A stretch of DNA of 64,000 nucleotides from Gari tellinella (taxonomy: Eukaryota > Mollusca > Bivalvia > Cardiida > Psammobiidae). The notes below the pieces were generated by a model. It did no database searches. It was not told the DNA's origin and saw only the letters and a list, made by a program, of their open reading frames with translations. This document shows, one piece after another, positions 50,001-59,000 of this stretch. The DNA lies in contig OV277868.1 in assembly GCA_922989275.2 (NCBI GenBank), forward strand, positions 46,560,216 through 46,624,215, written 5' to 3'. A program made the translations under genes and the position numbers. Position 1 is the stretch's first letter, and the number at the start of each line of letters is the position of its first letter.

Positions 50001-53000
50001 GGAATAAGGGACAGACATTACAAACAATAACCTATTAGTAAATTTTGACAACAGAATGGGCCTAGAAAAAACAGCTCCTGTAAGAGCTCTCATCTGGGTC
50101 TACTCTGTTTACTTATAGCAATTTAAAGATCAGGTTCTATACTAGTGACTACATGTAAAAGCAAAACACATAAGTGTCATAATGAGAATTTTAGCAACTC
50201 AAAATTCATAAGATTTGTAATATAAAAAAACGACGTTATGATAAATAACAAAGAGTTAGTCCATTGGAGTTATGCTTACTTTGATTGCGCTTCATCTCGT
50301 TTGCATTGAAGATTTCAAGTATTGATCTATTTGTGACCGATGACGTCATTGTATCCGGGTACTGACCATCACCAAAAAGAGGCTGTGCAAACCATCCTAG
50401 CATGAAGTCCATGACTCTCTCCGTTGCCATCTTATCATTGGTTGACGAAGACGCTGGTTCCATCCAATCAGAATTAAGCACGATCCCAACTTCACCTGTA
50501 ATTTCATATCAAAATTCAAAACTAATACTCAGTATTGGACAGGCCCCAGTGTTATAAAGTATTTGAAATGAGTCAGAGATTCTTAAGCATTTGATTGGTT
50601 ACGTTTCAGTACAAACTCTAATCTGACCAATCAAATGCTTGGGAACGATCTTAGAATCAACTAAAACTCTTTATAACTTAAGACCCTGTTATAGAAATAA
50701 CTTGTAAAAGGAGGTAAATGTAAAAAAGCACCAAGAAAAATCCCGAATGCTTAAGCCTCTTCACTGCTATGATGTCACCAGCTTGAAATTAATTGTCCGC
50801 TATTATTAATCAAATTTGAATGTAGGTATTTTGACTTAAGAGATATAAAGTTGAGTGGATTCTGACCCAATCTGTTTACAAATAACTGGGGGTAAGGAAG
50901 AGAGAATATACGTATCATATTCTGCAATACTATAAGCTTTACTGAGATCTGAGACAAATTTATCTGAAAATGAATAAATTATGACCGCGATACAGTTCGT
51001 ACGAAATCATTTGAAACAAATGTCAAAGCGACGCTCCGAGATTTACGTCTAGGAGTAGGGGTCCAAGAAAAGCTTTTTGTCCCATCAGCAAACAGGAAGA
51101 AGACCGAGGACACCGCACACGCATTGTCGGTAACACACTTTACGTTAACAACGTCATCAAGAAACAGTACGTCAAGGGAAGTGTATATGACTATTCCACT
51201 GAATAGGGAAGTCATGAGAACAACATTTCAGTTCTCTCATGGAATGTGAACGGCCTAGCACAAAACTTTTAGACCCAGACTTTATTGAGATTATCCAAAG
51301 CTATGTGTTTTTATCTGAAACTTGGATCTCAAGCAACAGTCATTTTAACCTTGAAATTCAAGAATATGACAGTCACCATTTATATGGTAATAAAACGTAT
51401 AATGTAATTAAAGGCCGTTACAGTGGCGGACTATCTGTTTATTACAAACAATCGATTTCAAATAAAATCGAAATCGTATAAAAAAACCAAAATGGTATAA
51501 TTTGGATGAAATTATGCAAAGATTTATTTTGCTTCAATGAAAATGTTTTTATATGTAATACCTATATCCCACCATCAAGCTCGAATGTTATTAATTTTGA
51601 CAATTTTGACTTTTTCAACGAACTAGAAATAGGACTAGAAAAATACAAAATTTTAGGAAAATGCTTTGTGACAGGAGATCTAAATAGTCGATCCTCAAAT
51701 ATCAAAGATTTTATTGAATATGACATATATATTGACCATGACAACCAGCTGTCAAACTTTGTTAATACTCAATCACGTGACTCAAAAGACCACGTGATCG
51801 ATGCGTATGGTAAACGCTTGGTTGAGCTCTGTCAGTCGACTTCTTTTGTTATAGGTAACGGTCGTCTAAATAGCGATCGCGGCATAGGGGATTACACATT
51901 CCATTCTAGTAAAGGTTCAAGCGTGGTAGATTATTTATTACTGCATGTAACCGATGTTGTTGATTTTAATATTTTAGATCCTACGGAGTTTGGACTTGTA
52001 TATGCATTGAAAAATAAAAATGCACAATCAACACACGAGGCAAGAGATTCTATAAATAAGAAAACATTTATCTCATTTGATGATTCTAAGGTAGAGGAAT
52101 TTAAACTCAAGCTGACGTCAAATCGAAATGAATTTATTTCGTGTACTGAAAATCTAGACCATGATAATAACAAATAAGTTCATATCGACCAAACACGATT
52201 CTCTTGAGGTATTTGGACACACCAAACAATATAAAACAACAGGAAATTAAAATAAAAAAACCATGGTTTAATACAGATTGCTATACTGCTAGAAAACAGT
52301 TTAATAAAGCTAGAAATGCATTCAATAGGAACAAATAAAATGCTACCTTACGCGATGATTTCTTAGGAGCGAAGTCACACTACAATAAAATAAAACGCAC
52401 TACAAAAAATAAATACCTAAAAAACGAAAAAATCAATTTATCACGTCTAGGTAAATCTAATCAAAAACAATTCTGGATAAAAATTAAACGCCAATATACA
52501 AAAACACAGAAACAAGCGCAAATTCTTGAAATAACAGATTTATATGAATATTTCAAAATCTTATACAGTTGTGATAATGACAACAATAATAATAGTGACA
52601 ACAAAAACAATAGTGATGACGACAACAACAATAGTGACAATAACAACAACTATGACAACAACAATAACAACAACAATAACAATGATTTATTAAATGAACA
52701 CGTTTTTGACGACGGTTTAGACGAAGACATAACTATGCCTGAATTAAGAGATGCTGTTTTTCTTCAGAATAATAACAAGAGTAGTGGATTAGATGATATA
52801 TGTGCTGAAATTTATAAGCATTCCTTTGAAGAAACCTATCAATTTATATTAAAACTTTTTAATCGATTATTATCTAAGGGAGAGTATCCAAATTGCTTTG
52901 GCGAGGGAATAATCTGTCCAGTATTCAAAGGGGGAGACATAGAAGATTCAAAAAATTATAGAGGTATAACTTTAATAAATATACTTTCAAAAATATACTC

Positions 53001-56000
53001 ACAAATCATTTTGAATAGACTCACAAAATGGAGTCAGGCACACGATAAAATAATCAAAAATCAGTTTGGATTTCAAAAAGGCAAGTCCACTGTCGACTGT
53101 ATTTTCGTATTACACGCTATAATTGCAAATACTCTAGCAAATAAAAAGAAGTTATATTGCGCTTTCGTAGATTTTGAAAAATATTTTGACAAAATTAATA
53201 GAAGTTACTTGTTCCATAAGTTAATAACGGAAAATGTCAGTTCAAAACGTGAAAAGCTCTTAAAAGTATGTATAGTGTAGTAAAGGCATGCGTTAGGTAT
53301 AATTCGGAAAAAAACATCATTTTTCGAATCAAATATCGGAGTAAAACAAGGAGACCAGTGCTCTACTATAATGTTTTTATTTTTCGTAAATGACATATTG
53401 ACTCATTTAAATAGCAATATAGATGACTTATTCACACTTGATGACGTAAAACTATTCATCCTCTTATTTGCTGATGACGCGGTACTTTTCGCACACACAC
53501 CACAGGCTCTACAATCATTACTTAACGATCTACAAATATATTGCAACACCTGGGGACTAAATGTAAACACAAAGAAAACAAAGATTATGATATTCGAAAA
53601 AGGCCGGCCAACAAAATATAATTTTAAATATAACAATATGGTATTAGATATAGTAGACTCCTTTAAATATCTTGGGATAAACATGTTCAAAAACGGGAAT
53701 TGGTTCCGAACACAGAAGAAAATAGCAGAACATTCATTATTTGCTATGCATAATCTATTCATAATGTTTAACCAGCTAGACCTAGCTGTAAATGATAAAT
53801 GTAAACTTTTTGACAGCCTTGCAGGCTCTATACTTAATTATGGAGCAGTTATTTTCGGATACCGTGAATGTAAAAATATAGAACTTATACACTGTAAATT
53901 CTTACGAAAAATATTATGTGTTCGAAAAAGCACTAATCTTGATGGTTTATATAGAGAGCTTGGTAGATATCCTATGCAAATCTGCCGAAAAATCTTAATG
54001 ATAAAATTTTGGGTTAAAATTATTAAATCTGGAAATAATACACCGGTAAAGATACTATACAATATGTTAAAACAAGACGCAAATAATGGTAACACTTACA
54101 GCGGTACAAATTGGGCTTCACATGTAAAACAAATTTTTGATGAAATAGGCATGTCAGATGTATGGATAATGCAAGAGAACAATACTACACAACTTAACGC
54201 CATTAAACAACGACTCATAGATCTTACAAGCAAAACTGGCATAATAGTATCAACAACTCAAATCGACTATTATCCTATTCTAAGTACAAAGAAAAACTTG
54301 AAATTGAAAAATACCTTAGCTGCATAAATAGTAATAGTTACAGAATCGCCCTTACTAAATTTAGACTTTCCTCTCATGATTTAGCTATAGAGAAAGGACG
54401 ACACTTAAATATACCACGAATAGAAAGAATTTGCCAAAATTTTAACATGAAAATGATAGAAGATGAATATCACTTCCTCTTAGTTTGCCAGAAATATAGC
54501 GAATTAAGACGACGATATTTTTCTCCTTACTTTTGTCATTGGCCTAATAACTTGATGTCATTTACATCACCTAAAATTATTCGTAATCTTTCGAAATTTA
54601 TATAGAATGCATTTAAATATAGAACTGAAAACTAACACGTTACGATTTCTGTCAGATCACTTATTCCCCTATAGTTAGGTGGAATAATTTACTAGAACTC
54701 AATTAACATATACTTCTCTGTAAAGTTTGTTTAATGAAACTTAATCGTTCATGTCAATGCTCTTTACGTATGTATATATTGTTCATGCAAATTGATGGCT
54801 ATGAATATGCTTATTCTATTTTATGCCGAATAAATATCTGTATCTGAATACACAGGTTTTTTTTGGCCGAGTCTGTAGCCCTTATTGGTCTATGTTCCCA
54901 ATGACAAAAAGGGTCTTTTTTTAATTTTCACCCCCACACAAATTACTATAAAAAACAATCGTAGGCTAGTTTTGTAACGTAGGACATACATCATGTTTTA
55001 GTAAAAAATCAATACAGACATTTATTTATCATATTATTTGATGCCATTTGTCCATTACCCCTTAGCCTGTTTCTAGTTTTGAGAACAATTTACTGCTTAA
55101 AACAGGTTGAAAGTAAAGCAGAATGCGCCTTAGGGCGCATTCTGCTTTACTTTCAGCCTGCTTTAAGCAACAAGCTGCTAGAATATAGAAATCATTTATA
55201 ATGTTAAATATTCACAGCTGTATAAATTGGAACTATTTTCTTCAGTGGAGGCATAAATCACAGGCGAAATATTCAAATTCTAAGACCATAAGTCATACTC
55301 CAAACATAGTGCGGAAGCCAGGATGCATGTAGCCTTGAATTTGAAAGATACATTTACCATGTTGTGTAGCTTTGAATTCCGCTTTATATATATTGTAGAC
55401 CTTTGTGTGAGCCTTGATAAGGTTGCGCGCTGCTTCGTAAGGGTTGTCCATCTTGCCAGGAGCGAATGTGCCATCGCCGTAGCCTTTGTACGCCATATTG
55501 AAAGGCTCATGTATAGTAATCCACGTCTTAACCTGCAACACGTGGAAAATATGTCTGCTATAAGAAACTATGAAGACCCTGACCACATGCCTCTTGTATA
55601 TTTGAGAAATACAAACAGTCTTGATCGAAACGGTTTGACACCTATATACATCTAAAGCATTTGGTGTAGCTGTGTTCAATACAGTTTTTGGCAGGGGAGA
55701 CCAAACTCAGATACAGATCATGGAATGGGAACGGTGCTTGGTCAGTATAATGTTGCAATGCAATAAGACAGGTTTTGTCATTGCACAGCTCATATATATA
55801 TTATTATATAATTGTAAAGGTAAAAATGACTAAACACGCCTTCTATTTTTTCTTTTGTATTACCATACGCGTTTCGCCTCTCGGCTCATCAGTGATTGTT
55901 ATTATTATTATATATATATATATAAACTGTTTGGTAGAATATGTGCACTGTTTGTAACTTATGCATACACTCGTCACTAGAGCTCAAAACGTTAAGGCAT

Positions 56001-59000
56001 CATACAGTCAGATTGCAATATCTTTACAATATGAATTAGACAAAACAAGATTTACCCTGCTTCCCAAGGCGTGAAACATCTCACGGGCGAACTCCTTAAA
56101 GCGGTCCACGGTACTATCGACTAACCATCCACCGGCTTCCTCCAGTTTCTGGGGCAGGTCATTTTCATACAGAGTGACCACTGGTTTAATATGCCTCTTC
56201 TCCAGCTCCTTGACCAGATCGACGTAATGGTCAATGCCCTTTTGGTTCTTGGTTTTCCCGTCAGGAAATATTCTTGTCCATGCTATGGAGAACTTGTAAT
56301 GCGTGACCTGGTACAGTAGAGAAAACGATATTCGTTCCCAATAAACGCGTTTACGCTAAAATTATTATTTCTATTGCAAACAGTTTGGAGCCAGATCAGA
56401 CGCCGGGTAACCCGGTGTCTGATCAGGCTCCAAACTGTTTGCCACCAAGATAAACATGAACTATCAGAATTGTCCAAAAGTTGTTATTTTCTACGTTTAA
56501 GCGCTTTGCGTTTGCGTACGTTTGCGTTTAAACGGGAAAGAATAACAGATTCTGCACTGTATGAGATATTCAGCGTTTATGATAGATCAGAACAAACCAC
56601 TGTAGAGTGTACAGTTAAACACCGATTTCTCAAACTGGCTTAAGTCGAATATATCCGTATTTCAAAGTTAAAACATGGATAAATTAGCCACATTTTAACT
56701 TTGAAATACAGATATGTTTGACGTAAGCGAGTTTGAAATATGGAAATCAAATTATAGAAATACGGGTTAATTCAACTTCAGTGAGTTAAAATTTAGTTGT
56801 CTCTGGCATGTCGTATATAGAAGCCTGATTCAATATCGCCATTCAAAGTAATGGCTAATCTGATAATAGACTTTTTCAATGTCCCAATATTGTTTGTTGG
56901 CTACACAATTAGAATTAACTCGTTCATCCCTGAAGTTTTAATGAACAATTCAAATTTTCAAATAAGTGTAGTCCATTTTAGACTATTTAGGATATCTTTT
57001 AAAAAATATTTGCCAAATGGCAGATTTGGAGGACTTCTGCGGGAGCTCTCTGATCAGTGACTACATTGTTTGCAAAGGACAAGTTTTGAAGTGAAACTGA
57101 ACGCAAATGTAATTCTCTGAACCACTCCACTGGCTTACACCGACTGCAATAGTTAATTAGAAACAGTTTTGATCCTGATCAGACACCTAGTGCTACGACG
57201 TTTGATCAGGCTCCAAATTGTTTGTCACTCATTTCGATATTTCTTAATTCAAAATACACGAGCTTTAAATTTGAATTTGAGAAATACAGGAAGACGACAA
57301 TAATTTAAAGTACATGTATATGACGTCATCGTAGTAAAGGGGTTAAAAGCTAAAATACCGGCAATGTTTTTTAGAAATGTCTGTTTGGCTCTTAACTGTT
57401 TGCAATAAACAATTGTTTTCATCATAAACTCATTTATTTGAAAAGTTTAACGTCTTATCCGCTGTACATTGTGAGAATGACGTATGAGTAGGCCAAATTA
57501 GGCATGGCTAATTGATTATGTTAACCATTTGATTCTGATTCTCTTAACTCTTTATATGAATCTTTTAATGCTATTTTATATAAATATCTGTAAAATGCAA
57601 ACAGTGTTGACCAAGATAAAATACGCTCAAATCATTATATGTATCAGTTTTGCAGACTTTGTGTAAAACCCTTCATTGTCTTACAGTGGAGAATCTGTTA
57701 TTCTTTCCCGTTTAAACGCAAACGTACGCAAACGCAAAGCACTAAAACGTAGAAAAGAACAACTTTTGGACAATTCTGATAATTCTTGTTTATCTTGGTG
57801 GCAAACAGTTTGGAGCCTGATCAGACGCCGGGTTACCCGGCGTCTGATCTGGCTCCAAATTGTTTGCACTGCAAATAATAGTTTTAGCGTAAACGCGTTT
57901 ATTGGGAAAGAATAACAGATTCTCCACTGTACCCCGAACAAAGTGTTTTTCGCAAAGAGTTTAGATATTGACCAGACGCCGCGAAACTCTTTGACACATA
58001 TAACAATATGTTAAGACAATTGAACTGACATTTAAATTTGAGCAATATCAGCAGACGAAAATTGTTAAAAGTAGATGACGTCATATCAGTAACGTGGTAA
58101 AGGGTTATAAATAATTCATTTTATCACATAAAACCGACTCTGGCAGTGTAATAAAGCCATTCAATAAATGATAGTGAAATATCAATATTTGGGCTCCGGC
58201 CTCACCTGCTCGCCCAGAAGCGCTGCATGACGCAGTTGACTTAACGGGGTTTTAAAATGTTTATGTGATAAATAGAATCTAACATTTGTGTTCATTATTT
58301 ATCATTTTTAATAACTTCGTTGACTAAAATAATATGACGCTCGCCAAGGCTCGCGTCATATTGTTTTAGTCAACTCGTTTACTTAAAAATGATAATTGAT
58401 GAGCACTCATGTAAGATCTTATATGTATATTCCTATTTACCGCAGTATCCTTCAAATAGCCGATATCCTCCTTGTATCTATAGAAACAGTCGCACGTGTT
58501 CTCCCCGGTGTCACCTCCCCTGGCAAAGGCAAAATGGTCCCAGATACTCTCACCCTTCCCTGTGGAATAGTGAAAATAATACTGGATAAAATTAGAAGTC
58601 AAATAGTCGTATTTCATTTTTTTCAAGCACGTATTTATAGGGGCCTGTGTCAATAAAGTCGTACTTTAAGATACATATAGATCTATATACGCTTCTGCCC
58701 CGAGTACAAATGTTATTTTGCAAACAGGCTTGGACCTTAATCAGACACCTTTGCGCTGGACGCGGCGTATGATTAAAGTTCAATCTATTGGACAATTTAT
58801 AATATTAATTTAGTTAACTTAACTAGAATCTTAATTGAGAAATAAAAGCAAATTACAATTTTTTCAAGAAGATGTCGTCATGACAGTGCAGGGAATAATA
58901 TTTAATGGTGCTTCTTGTTTTTTATGAAACCTTGCTCAAACCGAAATATACTAGAAGTTCACCCGCGGCGCGCACTTGTAATGACCTTTGCAAACAGTTT

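Larger units (their letters stand above)
50980..54850 (+). mobile_element. APE-type non-LTR retrotransposon, degraded
   Basis: An endonuclease, a linker and an RT follow one another on the plus strand, broken by stops and frameshifts (see the two pseudogene entries). An upstream open stretch (50980-51230) may be the end of ORF1. The 3' end reads AATAAATATCTGTATCTGAA at about 54829-54850, a usual LINE tail. It lies antisense in GH1 intron 4. The clade is uncertain; the FADD box and [11 protein letters not shown] block suggest an I/Nimb-like group. Confidence 0.85.

Noticed and set aside
53205..54095. Minus-strand frames of 63-119 residues in the LINE region
   Set aside because: They are antisense shadows of the RT frames.
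57676..57941. Recurrent ~80-residue frames ([20 protein letters not shown] type and [18 protein letters not shown] type) on both strands of many places
   Set aside because: They are the two strands of MITE-A read through its hairpin. Recent copies share the frame because the DNA is nearly identical; copies with shifts are just as common and there is no start or host context.
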